From Acephala macrosclerotiorum (taxonomy: Eukaryota; Ascomycota; Leotiomycetes; Helotiales; Mollisiaceae): a stretch of DNA of 42,936 nt. The stretch covers positions 1-42,936 of the forward strand of contig MU119580.1 in the NCBI GenBank assembly GCA_014904845.1. Direction: 5' to 3'. Both the position numbers and the translations under genes were made by a program. Positions 21,227 through 32,227 of this stretch are shown piece after piece (the stretch's first letter is position 1; every line of letters starts with the position of its first letter). Under the pieces are notes generated by a model, which saw only the letters and a list, made by a program, of their open reading frames with translations, was not told the DNA's origin and ran no database searches.

Positions 21227-21488
21227 CTAGCCTCCCGGTGTACGCAATTATCCGCACACCATATACACGAAAATCGAAAAACATCAAAATATCGACAGAG
21301 TTCGATAGCCTGTAACGATAGCAATAACAGCTCAAATCTCATGAAAATTATACCAGACGATTAGTATTACTCTTCTCTTTAATTAGAGCCTGATTTCGAG
21401 AAGTTTTATCGTCTTGTTCATTAATACTAAAGTGTTGAAGTTGGTGACTTTTTTGGTGTGCGGATAATTGCGTACACCGGGAGCTAGC
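21227..21488. mobile_element. MITE, 252 bp, perfect 30-bp TIRs and CTAGC target duplication
   Basis: The element spans 21232-21483. The first 30 bp (starting CTCCCGGTGTACGCAATTAT) and the last 30 bp are perfect reverse complements. Directly outside each end is CTAGC (21227-21231 and 21484-21488), a probable 5-bp target duplication. The interior is AT-richer and has no coding frame. Identical arms suggest insertion more recent than at the 18.2-kb element. The superfamily is uncertain: the TA inside CTAGC could also be a Tc1/mariner TA duplication, but then the arms would be offset by one base. Confidence 0.8.
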
Positions 21489-21767
21489 GTACCCCGCGGA
21501 GCAGCACGGTACATGGGACCCTACCCTTAGGGGCTGGTGTGAGCTGCTCGGTACTAGAGGTAGGTCTCCTTACTCGTTGGGTATTTGCTCTCCGGCGGGG
21601 CGTAACTTTCGCTTGGGCTTGCATCCGGGAGCATCCAGGAGCATCCAAGATCCCGACACTGACCCACTCCGACGGGATGTCTCCACACCCGACCACACCC
21701 CACGTTCGTCTGTTCGTCTCTTCTGAACTTCTGATCATGCTTCGCTGGGTGAAGGTATCCGCTTTAT

Positions 21768-21823
21768 CTGGAGACGGAAAAGCCAGAGGACGGCTGGAGA
21801 TCTGGAGAACTAGAGAACTGGAG
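21768..21823 (+). promoter_or_regulatory. Cluster of four CTGGAG (SYGGRG-type) sites
   Basis: CTGGAG occurs at 21768, 21794, 21802 and 21818, four copies in 56 bp, about 400-460 bp upstream of the transporter ATG. The hexamer fits SYGGRG, the consensus bound by the fungal carbon catabolite repressor CreA/CRE1. Clustering is what such repression sites usually show. Binding is inferred, not shown. Confidence 0.4.
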
Positions 21824-22229
21824 ACCTCGAGTCAGCATCAGGACCAAGACAAATACCAGCAGAGCAAAGCACGAGGTTCAACGGCGGGGTTTTGTTGTCC
21901 ACAAACCAGACCAGAGGCTGAGACTTGAATACGGGGACGGCTCAGTGAGGTGTTCAATCATCCCCAATTACGCCTGAGACTTTAAGTCGCCCTCTCTTTC
22001 CTCTCTTCCCTCCTCTTGTCGATCACTTGTCCTACAGACCTTCTTCCATCACAGATCAGACTTCGGAATCTTGAAGTCCAAGTCCATCTTTCCTCAGCAT
22101 ACGAAGTACCCGACAATTCTCAGCGAGCTTCGCAGCTACATTTCTACCTACGGCATAGAGGAAAAAATCGACTCTCCCTCTCACGAGGAGGAAATCACTA
22201 CTGCCACCCACCAAGTATCAAGTATCGAC

Positions 22230-23824
22230 ATGTCTGGCAAGGAGGGTCATATGCTTGCTCAGCAAGCTGCTCACGATGAGCACGAAATGACGGTCTTGCA
22301 GGCTCTGCGCTTACACAAGAGAGCCATCGTTTGGTCTCTCCTGGTCTCGACAGCCATTATCATGGAAGGTTACGACCTCGTCCTCATCTACAGCTTCCCC
22401 GCCCAGAAGGCCTTCTCCCGAAGATACGGCGAATACATCCCTAGCAGTGATTCCTACCAAATCTCAGCACCGTGGCAAGCTGGACTGACTAACGCCGTTT
22501 CAATCGGAACCATCATTGGTGCATTCTGCAATGGTTACTTCACCCACAAATTCGGATATCGAGCGGTCTTACTTGTATCACTGTCTTCCATGGTCGGCTT
22601 TATCTTCCTAACGTTCTTCGCTCCCAACTTGCCCGTCCTTCTGGTTGGTGAGATGCTGTGCGGAATTCCTTGGGGTGTCTTCGCTACTATGGCACCTGTA
22701 AGTTGAAAGATTTTTATTGTGGCTCCATGGAAAGTTTATACTCACTGACTACTTAGGCGTACGCTTCCGAGATCTGTCCACTGGCTCTTCGGGGTTATCT
22801 CACCGTCTATGTAAATCTCTGCTGGGCCTTCGGACAACTCATATCTGCCGGAGTTCAACAGGGATTATCTACCAACAACACACAATGGGCATATAGGATT
22901 CCCTTTGGGCTTCAGTGGATTTGGCCCATCCCCCTCTTTGCCGTCCTTTACTTCGCCCCGGAATCCCCTTGGCATCTTGTCCGGGTGGGAAACCTCGAAG
23001 AAGCCGAAAGAAGTGTCATGCGACTTGGATCCGTGAAGGAGAAGGCAAAGCAGACTGTCGCTATGATGGTCCACACCAACAATCTGGAGAAAGATATCGA
23101 CGCTGGAACTTCTTACTGGGACTGTTTCAAAGGAATCGATCGCCGTCGCACAGAGATTGTCTGCATGACCTTTGCCGCGCAACCATTCTGTGGCTCCGCG
23201 ATGGGTGGAGCTCCAACTTATTTCTTCGTTCAAGCGGGCCTTCCTAATTCGATCTCCTTCAAGATGACGGTTGGCGGACTGGGGCTCGCCTCTATGGGAA
23301 CAATTATCTCGTGGTTCCTACTTGGCTCTTTTGGTCGAAGAACCCTCTATCTCTGGGGTCTCGGTGGCTTGACAGCCATTTTGTGGGCCGTTGGTATCAT
23401 TAGCGCTGCTGCTAAGGACTCCGTGGGTGGCGACTATGCCCAGGCCTCCTTGATGCTGGTGTGGCTACTCGTCTACTACCTCACGGTAGGCCCAATCTGC
23501 TATGCAATTATCTCTGAGACTTCAGCTACCCGGCTCCGTAATAAGAGTGTATGTCTGTCTCGTATCGCTTATTACATTGCACAAATCATCACGAATGTCG
23601 TCAATCCTTACATGCTCAACCCCACGGCCGGCGATTGGAAGGGAAAAACGGGCTTTTTCTGGGGATGCTGGGCTTTCGCTTTCTTCGTTTGGACTTACTT
23701 GCGCTTGCCCGAGACGAAGGGAAAGACTTTTGAAGAGTTGGATATCTTGTTTGCGAGAAAGGTGCGGGCAAAGGACTTTGCAACGACTAATGTTGATGCT
23801 TATAACGAGGAACCCATTCTCTAA
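22230..23824 (+). CDS. MFS sugar transporter, maltose/alpha-glucoside permease type
   Basis: Two exons (22230-22697, 22757-23824) give 511 aa; the 59-nt intron has GTAAGT, a CTGAC branch and CTTAG. The start is the first ATG in the frame (MSGKEGHMLAQQ); the frame is open further upstream but without an ATG. About 12 membrane segments are visible. Diagnostic features are AIIMEGYDLVLIYSF at helix 1, the RIPFGLQWIWP and APESPWHLV blocks of sugar porters, GSFGRRTLYLWG, and the C-terminal PETKGKTFEELD signature (about residues 474-485). The family imports maltose and related alpha-glycosides by proton symport at the plasma membrane. Its neighbours are a secreted hydrolase and an intracellular alpha-xylosidase, so an alpha-xyloside or xyloglucan-derived oligosaccharide is a plausible cargo, by inference. 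Confidence 0.88.
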
Positions 23825-24736
23825 TGGAAACAAAGTAACGGACCTTGTATTTAGGAAGCTGGTGAAAGGAAGTTGTGCCGAGTTATTATTGATTCTTGCA
23901 AATTCAGGGCGGACTTCTGGGGTTTGAGTATGCTGTGGAGAAGAGAAGAGGAGAGCTGATTCCCCTTTTTACGTATGGGTTGGTAGCTGCATTGGCTGTT
24001 GCCGTTCAAGATCGTTCTTGGTGCCGTAGGAGTCGAAGGTGCGCCATTGAGTTTTATCAATAATTGATTATAAAATATAAATTCGTCTTCACACTTTCAT
24101 TCTCCGAGTGGCGTTTGCCTATCGTTCGAGCTGCCTCCTGGCTCAACTGCGGAGAAAGCATTGCACGATTTCACGCAACTTTTGTGGATCGCTAAACAGA
24201 GACGTGATGAGCCTGCGAACTTGCGCAGACTGTATGGGGGAACCTGAGGAGTTAGTTCCTCCAAGTACGGCATTACAACCGGAGGAAGGCTCCTCTTGGA
24301 GGGCCCGTGGAGGAATTGGAGTATATTCTGCCGGGCGGTATTATTACAGGCAAAGGCTGTGTGTGGGTGTAAAGTGTGTGTTCATGATGTGTTATGATGT
24401 CTTATTCCTGTCTAGCGGTGAGATGAGGATATATATAACATTAAACACGTGACCACCCTAATAGGTATGGAGTTTAGGTGGGAAGTTGTGCGTGTTGCAT
24501 ATTAAAAGGGTGGAGTTGCACATCACGGTTCGCTGACCCGAACTTTTGCATGATCAAATTCAAAGTAATTTCTTTGATGGGGCGAGGGGTAACGAGTGCT
24601 GTACCAGCCGACTTTGCAGATTTTGTTACAGTAAGCCACTTTATTTACCCGTCAAGACCCGGCAACTGATGACTTTTTCGAGCCCATAAGATTAAAATTT
24701 GAGTGTAAGATAAAGCGCAATAGCCCCTATCAACAA
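23825..24736. other. Gap between convergent transporter and alpha-xylosidase genes
   Basis: Convergent 3' regions of the transporter (+) and the alpha-xylosidase (-). The 114-codon frame at 24108-24452 and other short frames show no recognised features. No supported gene. Confidence 0.5.
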
Positions 24737-27160
24737 TCAATATCTCACAAAAACCGGCATGACCTCTAGCGGACAATCCACCTCAATCACTTGCCCACCC
24801 TCAAACTCCTTCTCTCCAGTGAACTCCTTCCACCTTGCCCCAGCCGGAAGATAAACACTCAACTTCCTCATCCCCGGCTCCAACACAGGACAGCACAGAT
24901 ATTTCCCCCCATACATATACTGGCTGTGCACCTCCCAACTCCTCTTGTCCTCATGGAATTCATAGAACAATGGCCGGATAACAGGGGTTCCCTTCTCATG
25001 CGCTTCCGCCATAAGACTGCGAGTGTAGTTTCGCAGTTCTTCCCGGATAGACATGTGTTTCTTGCAGATGTCATAGACAGCAGGTCCGTAGGACCAGACC
25101 TCGTTGTCAGCACCGCTGCAGCACGTAGCTCCACCTGTTGTTCCCTGTTGTGGTTGACGCGGTTCGCGGTCGCCGTGGAGTCGCATCACTGGGCAGAAGG
25201 TTCCCCATCTGCGAGTTTCGAGTCAGCCTGGCGCACAACAGGAATTGATCGAGAGACGCGAGGGGAAAAAGACAAGATGAATAAAAGGGACATGTACTGA
25301 AACCACCGAACAAAAAGCTCTCTGAATGCCTCGTCATTGGGATTTCCACCATGAAAGCCTCCAATATCAGTCGTCCACCAGGGAATCCCCGCAATTCCCA
25401 TATTCAGCCCGGCCGCCAACTGATTCCTCAAACTCCCCCAGGAGGACGCGATATCACCACTCCAAACCAATGCTCCGAAGCGTTGGCTGCCAGCCCAGGC
25501 GCACCGTAAGAGATTGACGATATTGGTCTGGCCAGCGGCCGATTGGCCTTCATAGAAGGTGCGGGCGTAGTCGCTGGGATAGATATTGCCGATAGACAAG
25601 TTGGTTCCGAGGTGATAGCGGTAGTTGTCGAAGTCGTAGATGGTATATTCGGGTTCGGCCTCGTCGAGCCAGAAAGTTTTGATTCCTGGGAGAGATGGTT
25701 AACTACTCTTTCGTTGAAGAGGTCGAGAGAATAGAATGTTATGAATAGGTTGAGATGTGAGAGTGAAGGAGTGAGGGTGTGGAATACCTTTGGAGTAGTA
25801 GTTCTTGTTTGCCTTGCCCCACACATACTTCCTTGCATTGGGGTTCGTTGGATCGAAGTGGATCGTCTCGCCCTCGAAGTCTAGCCCCGTTCGGACTCCC
25901 CGATCTGTTCGGATCAGATATCCAAGTTCGAGCATTTCCTGGTAATTTTCAGATCTGAGAGACTGTATTTTAGCATTCTGTCCTTCGCCAACTTCCGAGA
26001 TCAAAGCTTGCAGAAGGTAGGCATCATTTAAAAGAAGCGGTCATACTTCTTGTCAACGGTTGGCCATATTGATACCATGAGCTCGATGCCCATTCTGGTG
26101 AGTTCCACAACCATTGCATCTATTCTCACTTAGTAACGTCCTGGGTTGAAGGAGTTAAACTCATACCAGGATCGGGCCAATAAGTCGGGTCAAATCTCCA
26201 CTCTCCTTGCTTTGCCCAGTGGAAGAAATCAACGACAATCAGATCAATGGGCAATTGGCGTTTTTTGTATTCGCGAGCCACTTGAAGGAGCTCCTCTTGT
26301 GTTTGGTAGCGAAGCTTGCATTGCCAGAATCCGAGGCCATATCTACAGGTGTCATTTTCAGTAAGAGACTGACCATCCGATATATGCTGTCCGTTATCCG
26401 CCACGGAGACGAAACGCGTTCGCACAATTGGACATCAGTGCTGGGGCTATACGTACTCAGGCATCATCGGCACAGTCCCCGTAACGCCCGCATATGCCTC
26501 CTCAATCTCCTTTGGCTCATCCCCAGCTACAACCCAATAATCCAACACCTTTGTCGAAAACGACTCAAAACTCATGACATTTTTTCCAAAGACAGCCCTC
26601 CCTATCGCAGGATTGTTCCACAGAAATCCATACCCCAGAGATGAGAGCGCAAATGGCACGCTAGCTTGCGAGTTTCGATGAGCAAGTTCGATGTCGAGAC
26701 CCTTGAGGTCGAGATATGGCTGTTGATATTGCCCCATCCCGAAGATTTTCTCATTCTGGTCGAGGGATTCAAGTCTCAGCGTAACGTGGTAATCACCTCC
26801 GAGTATAGGTTTGAATTCTCGTCCTTCGACTTCGAGAGCGCTGCACTTTGGGTCGAGCAGGTCGCGGCGGTTGCGGACGTACTCCTCGATTAGCGTTTTG
26901 CCCTTGGAATTCGTGATGGTGAGTTTTCCCAACTTCGTGATCGTTGCGGTGATTTTCCCGTTAGTGATGGAGCCACTATTGGGACCGATAGTTATGTGAA
27001 TGGAGGAACTTTGGGGTTTGGTGTACAGGGCCCAGTCTTCGTCTGGCATGGTATTCTGCTTTGTTGCTCGAACTCGGAGCGCGTTGGGAGCCCATGGTTG
27101 AATCCATAGCTGCTCAGCGTCGTATTGGAACACGAGACGACCTTCTTTCTCAAACAGCAT
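24737..27160 (-). CDS. GH31 alpha-xylosidase, intracellular
   Basis: Six exons (26457-27160, 26167-26342, 26047-26119, 25788-25954, 25298-25685, 24737-25208) give 659 aa. The introns are 26343-26456, 26120-26166, 25955-26046, 25686-25787 and 25209-25297, all GT-AG. Splices restore family blocks: MMPEYGLGFWQCKLRYQT, MVSIWPTVDKKSENYQEML, KGIKTFWLDEAEPEY and FVRWFQWGTFCPVMRLHGD. The nucleophile is D381 in WLDEAEPE and the acid/base D451 in WSGDIASSWGSL, the alpha-xylosidase-type GH31 signatures. The start MLFEKEGRLVFQYD is the first ATG in frame and carries no signal peptide, so it acts in the cytosol on imported oligosaccharides, releasing alpha-linked xylose. A beta-rich N-terminal domain (about 1-230) precedes the barrel. 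It lies between a sugar transporter and a zinc-finger regulator. An alpha-glucosidase activity cannot be ruled out. Confidence 0.92.
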
Positions 27161-27772
27161 CTTGAAGCTTAGGACGAGGATGTATTGCAGAGAATTCAAA
27201 AATGCAAGGAATTCGCAGGAGTTCGCAGACAGATTTAATTAATACGGAATGAGGGAGAACTGTGAACCTTGAATGAGTGAATGTATGAGTGAATGGGCTC
27301 GAACACGACCCTACAGTAAAGTTGCCGAACCAAGGAAATTAGGTTCTGTGGTGATCTCGGACATGGCAGTAGAGACTCTGGAGAGTCTCTCAGTCATCAT
27401 TGCACTTGACCATGAATTCGGCACAATGCAACAAGTAAAATGATCGCCTTCTCCGATATTCGCAGCTTGCAAGGCGAACTCTAGTGAGCTAGATAATGAG
27501 GGGTAACCCCACCAAATCTGTCCCCGCCGGAACGTACCAAGAATTAACTTTATTGACCCGCCGGATCTCATTCGGGCTAGATGCAAATTAGGTTACAGTA
27601 ACAGAGGTACGGGGATACGAGGAACTGGTGGAACGCCTCAATCCGGCACCATCCCGACTTTGTGGCCAACAGAAATATACCTCCACCGCTCGAGAGAGGC
27701 TATTATAGAATGATATCTATCAAGAAGGAAATAATAATAAAATTAACTAAATTTCTCCAAACAATATTTGAA
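27161..27772. other. Promoter region of the alpha-xylosidase
   Basis: Region between the regulator gene's stop and the alpha-xylosidase start, both on the minus strand. It holds the regulator's 3' UTR and the alpha-xylosidase promoter. The 91-codon frame at 27311-27586 has no recognised content. Confidence 0.55.
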
Positions 27773-30700
27773 TTATTTAGTAATATTAACAAGCTTTTCA
27801 AGTAGAGCTATATAACTCTTTGTAATCTTCCAAGTATTGTCAGAGCCATTACCCTCATTCCGAGTACCTACCTTCCTTCCTTTTAGCAACAGGATTCCTT
27901 CTTGCAAAATCTTTCGTGGGGCCTCTTTACTACAAATATCTCCAACACGAACCATATTAGCTGTAACCTTGTGGCCGAAACGGATGAAGGTCTGTACGCT
28001 CTCGTCATCACAAGGTCGATCGAGGTTGATAAATGAAAGATCGATATCGGACTCATCATCCGATGTGGTACGCTCAGCAGCCGGTCGATCACCGTTGGTC
28101 TGAGCTCGGTGGTGATTCTCGGAGCTAGTCGAGATCCGCGTTGCGATGCTAAATGACCAGATGGCGAGCGCCGAGAGAAAAACGGCGAATGGTTCGATGA
28201 ATGTATCACAGCTGTAGCGTCGTATATGCCAGAAGACGGACGCGGCGTGAACGATTGCGAGGCGAGCTTTGTATTGGTCACGGATAGCCCATTGGAGAAC
28301 CTGATATGCTGCCGGATTCTTTTGTGCATCCAGTAGTATCTGGCCTGGAGTTGAAATATATGAATTGGCGAACTCGCGGATGACTTCATGGGGCGTTAGG
28401 ATGATTAGTCGTGCAAGATGTAAATGTAGCACAGTGGGATGCTCAAAGCCCGCGGACTGGGCGACTTTGCTGTTGGCTGACCAGTGGAGAACATCCAAGC
28501 AATCGCATGCACTGTTCCTCCATTTTGACAGAGAGCTTGATGACGGTGGCCATAGTTCGGGATCCGAAAAATGTACTTTCGTCTGACTCTTTGCGCTTGG
28601 AGTCCAGCTTGACATCCTATTTCGAAAATATCTTCGCATTTCCATCGTCTGCCTGCAAATGGCCTGAATTAACAAGGCACGACTGAACTCACTGAAATTC
28701 TCAACCAGTCGCTTTTCTGTGTAAAGTATTTCCAGTGCTTCAGTCAGAGTATCTATCGATTTAAATCAGCATTCCTTCTCGATCTTAGTCTTGCTGTACG
28801 TACAGTTCCTAATTGACTTGATACATTGCGGTGATCCAAGGCCATCGCATATCTCCTGAGAGGTTGGCAATGGAGCCTGAGCATCTGCTACTTCTAGTAA
28901 AGGGCACTGATTGAATTCGAACGAGAACAGGAAGTCGAGCATCTAGGAAGAGATGTCAGAAACAGGCGTCGAATTACCATTATCACTTACCCATATCATA
29001 TACCCCGCTCTACTTCTCAGCTGAATTTGAATTTCTTCGGAAAGACTTGACACTTGCTTTTTGACTGGCTGTAACAAGCGCATGCGGCTCGCGGCTGCAA
29101 TGAGTGAAGTGAAGTCTGCTAGTGCTCTTTCCATCATCAATGAATTACCGCTGTGGATCATGACGAGCGTATTCAAGATTCGGGCGTGAACGACTACCAA
29201 ACTTTCTGTGACATCTGAGCCTGGAAATGGAAGCATCCCGGGCATATCATCAGGTGATACTTTAGCATGAATTATGGTATCAAGCCCGTTTCGAAGTGTC
29301 TGCTCTAACAGTGTTCTAGGCTCTGTCACTTCTGTGGAATTCGCATACTGGGCTCCCACTGTCGCAATTGCAACTATCAGGATCCAAATACGGTCCTCGA
29401 ATTGGAACGGGATCCTTTGAAGGATCGGAAATTCGGAATGAAAATGATCAAAGTACAGCTGACAAAATTCGTTGGCGAGTGCAATGGACGGAAAAGACCT
29501 AGGGTCGAATTGGCAATGCCCTTCAGTCACTAGAAGCTCAACCTCCCGGACCATCTCATGGTACAGGTTGGGTGAGATCCATAGAATCGAAGGTGAAGAT
29601 TCAGCCTTCAACACCGTTCGACTGGTCACTAGCAAGGGCGCCCCGTTCGATTGGTGACCTTGAGGGTTGTCAATTTCGATATTGGTCCGCCTTCTCTTGC
29701 GAGGTCTTTGCATAGAACCCCGAGCTCCCTCACTTTCAACGTATGATCGTGGCGGAGATCTCAGCGAACTCTCGGAACCAGTGGCTACTGGAGTAGGAAC
29801 AGCCTCAGACTGTACAGAATGTATGGACTGAGCACCTGTACAACTTGCATCGCCTACCGATACAAAATTAGGCGGAAGATCCGCTTGCATGTTGTGGTTC
29901 CACATGTTTGGCTGACCGACTTCCAATCCGAGGTTCAGACTACCACCGATTGAAACATCGAAGAGTGGTGTAAAAGTTGCCGGAGGTATACCAGGATTAG
30001 CCAAAGCAGTAAACCTATAATCCCAGTTTTTCCACACTTCACTGCTAGGAGACATCCAATTGATTGAATCTTGAGCTTGAAATGGTGTTTCTTGTTGGAG
30101 ATCGGGGTGAACGATGGGTTGAGGATCGCCGCCTCCAGCGTTTGTGGACTGGTCATAGCGGAAGTATTCAGGGTTATCCTGGGTCGACCAGCTGGCGTCC
30201 CATTGCGGATCTGGGACAGCTGCCGACAATTGCATAGAGGGATTCATATCTGGACCAGGGAGAAAATTATCGCTGGAAACAGGATCGTTTCCCATGGGTG
30301 CCGTTGACTGTGAGCTGGGAACAATTCTTTCATTTGATGCAATTTCTCCAAGGGATGTTTTCATCTCTGAGCATGTTTCGGCCATGTCATTTTGCGTATT
30401 AGAGCCAATTGAGCGGGTTGAACTGGACACACGTCTCGGGCAGGTTGGATAGCTGCAACCTGCCCGGTTTTTCGAGCAGTTTCCGCAAGGGCTACCACCA
30501 GAGCAACGCACTCGACGGGCGGCGCATGCCGTACAAGCTCTGAACAACGATCCAGACTTAGAGGATTTCTCCGTCTCATCTGCTAAGTGAGAACGCTCGT
30601 GGCGTTGAAGCACGTCGCTTTAAGCATGTCAATATTTCGGTTTCTGAGCCTCGGGTCGCCCCGCACCACTCACTTTCTTGTGAAGCCCTTTTGACAGACT

Positions 30701-30840
30701 CGACACTGGAAGGGCTTCGCTTTGCTATGGACACTCAGATGACGATTTAGATGTTCTCGGCGTACAAAGGTCGATCCGCAGATCCTACAGCTGAATGGAG
30801 GCTGTGATGATGTTTTTGTGAGCGTTCCTGAAGATGTCAT
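27773..30840 (-). CDS. Transcription factor with two C2H2 fingers and a Zn2Cys6 cluster
   Basis: Four exons (30674-30840, 28991-30617, 28804-28942, 27773-28752) give 970 aa; introns 30618-30673, 28943-28990 and 28753-28803 are GT-AG. Two C2H2 fingers come first (C18, C21, H34, H38; C46, C49, H62, H66), the second restored only by splicing (KGFTRNDVLQRHERSH). A canonical Zn2Cys6 cluster follows (C84, C87, C94, C100, C103, C110; CX2CX6CX5CX2CX6C). Residues about 110-360 are low-complexity linker with a basic patch (RPRKRRRTN). The C-terminal half is the fungal-specific transcription factor domain (FDHFHSEFPILQRIPF, RAGYMIWMLDFLFSFEF, RQTMEMRRYF). It should bind DNA in the nucleus. Being next to, and codirectional with, the alpha-xylosidase suggests that it regulates this sugar cluster, by inference. 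The start is the first ATG before the fingers. Confidence 0.9.
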
Positions 30841-32227
30841 GTTTGCGGGGTTGACGAGGAAAAGCCACACTATCAGCAGCCGTCCATCCGGGAGCCTTCG
30901 CAAGTACCTGCCCAATAAATATAGCCCTTGCAGTGTCGCGATAATATGCCGCACAATTTGTAGCGGCGCAGGCTGGGGAGAAAAACAGGAAAGAAGTCCT
31001 CACGAGCGGGGAAAATCTCACTTATTATCACGTGGTGAGCGGTGAGCTAAGCTGGGTTGAGGCTGTTGAACTTTGGTCTGACGACCTCAGGCACCAATAG
31101 TATTATTACTATGCTTTAAGCGCGTTTTACTTACTTATAATTGTTATATAAAGAATTTAAATAAATTAATATTAAATATAACTTTTTTTAAAAATATTTA
31201 TTTATAAAATATAAATAATATTTAATATTTTTTTAATATATAATAAATTAATTTTATTAAATAATAATAAATGTTTTTAAGCAATTTTAAAATTTATTAT
31301 TATTTAATAAGAAAAATTAAAAACATATAATCTTTTTTTACGTTAATAAATATCGATAAAAAAATATAAAAGAATTTTCGAATACTACGAGTAGAACATG
31401 GAATTTGTTCTTGAAATATAGCGTTTTTATTCTTGCTTTCGGCCTCGAAGGTGTATGTCCGGTAAAGGGAAAGGGATGAAGTGCGGTAATGAAACGATGG
31501 AAAACGTTGATAATAAAGTCCGAAATGACAACATTAATTACCCTGCACCACGCCCTCTGAATCGAGGATTTGATCCTTCTTCCATAGGGCAATATCAAAG
31601 AGCCTGAGCCTACGAGTACCCAGAATAATCCTTGATCCTAAAAAACGAAAGGAATCCCTTATGCCAATGTATTTTTAAGTATGTGCGTATCTTTACACTT
31701 CTATCATAGAGGGGAGAGCGTTTATATACCCCTGCGCTCCATCAGAGATGTGGAGAAGTTTAAGCTGCGTAGTTTAACCACTTTCATGAAGACACGAAAC
31801 CCCCACTAAATCTAAAGTTCCAAACGACTTACAATTTTGCTCTGCCTTAGCCATACCTCCCTCACATAGGCGAGGGCGCGAGTACATAAACATGCCTCAC
31901 CCAAACCGGAAGACATCAAAATCAACATCAGGGAACAATATGCCTCTTCGCGCGCTAAGAACGGGACGCCTGTGCTTGGCGCAGTATGAGGGTGCTTATT
32001 CTTGCGCCTCTCTGTCTCAACCGAATCGCCTTTCGGATTTTATTTTACGGTTCGCGATTACGAAAGACAGCAAACGGAGGCGAAAGTCACGACACGAGTG
32101 CGGATATTAGCAGCAAGTGGAGTGACACTAACGATTTAATGAAGCTGGCCACGAAAGTGGGTAATTGAGGCACGTAGCAAACTTCGTTGTAGAGGCTCTA
32201 AGGGCTATGGCTGGATTGAAAGTCTTC
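30841..32227. other. Gap with a small AT-rich island between regulator and dihydroorotase
   Basis: This holds the regulator's promoter (30841-31100) and the dihydroorotase's 3' region. From about 31125 to 31370 the sequence is almost pure A/T. Short frames at 31338-31598 (-) and 31892-32110 (+) have no recognised features. No gene is supported. Confidence 0.5.
31125..31370. repeat. AT-rich, RIP-like island
   Basis: About 250 bp almost wholly of A and T, sharply bounded by GC-balanced DNA on both sides. No element can be recognised. It resembles the islands at 1-560, 37990-38360 and 42110-42936. Confidence 0.6.

Larger units (their letters stand above)
20953..22229. other. Divergent promoter region between hydrolase and sugar transporter
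   Basis: This is the 1.3-kb shared upstream region of the minus-strand GH-A hydrolase and the plus-strand MFS transporter. It contains a 252-bp MITE (21232-21483) and, on its transporter side, four CTGGAG hexamers (21768-21823). The pyrimidine-rich segment near 21985-22050 probably belongs to the transporter 5' leader. No gene of its own is supported. Confidence 0.6.

Noticed and set aside
22071..22229. Longer N-terminus for the sugar transporter
   Set aside because: The upstream extension starts at TTG and has no ATG before 22230; the typical permease N-terminus fits the 22230 start.
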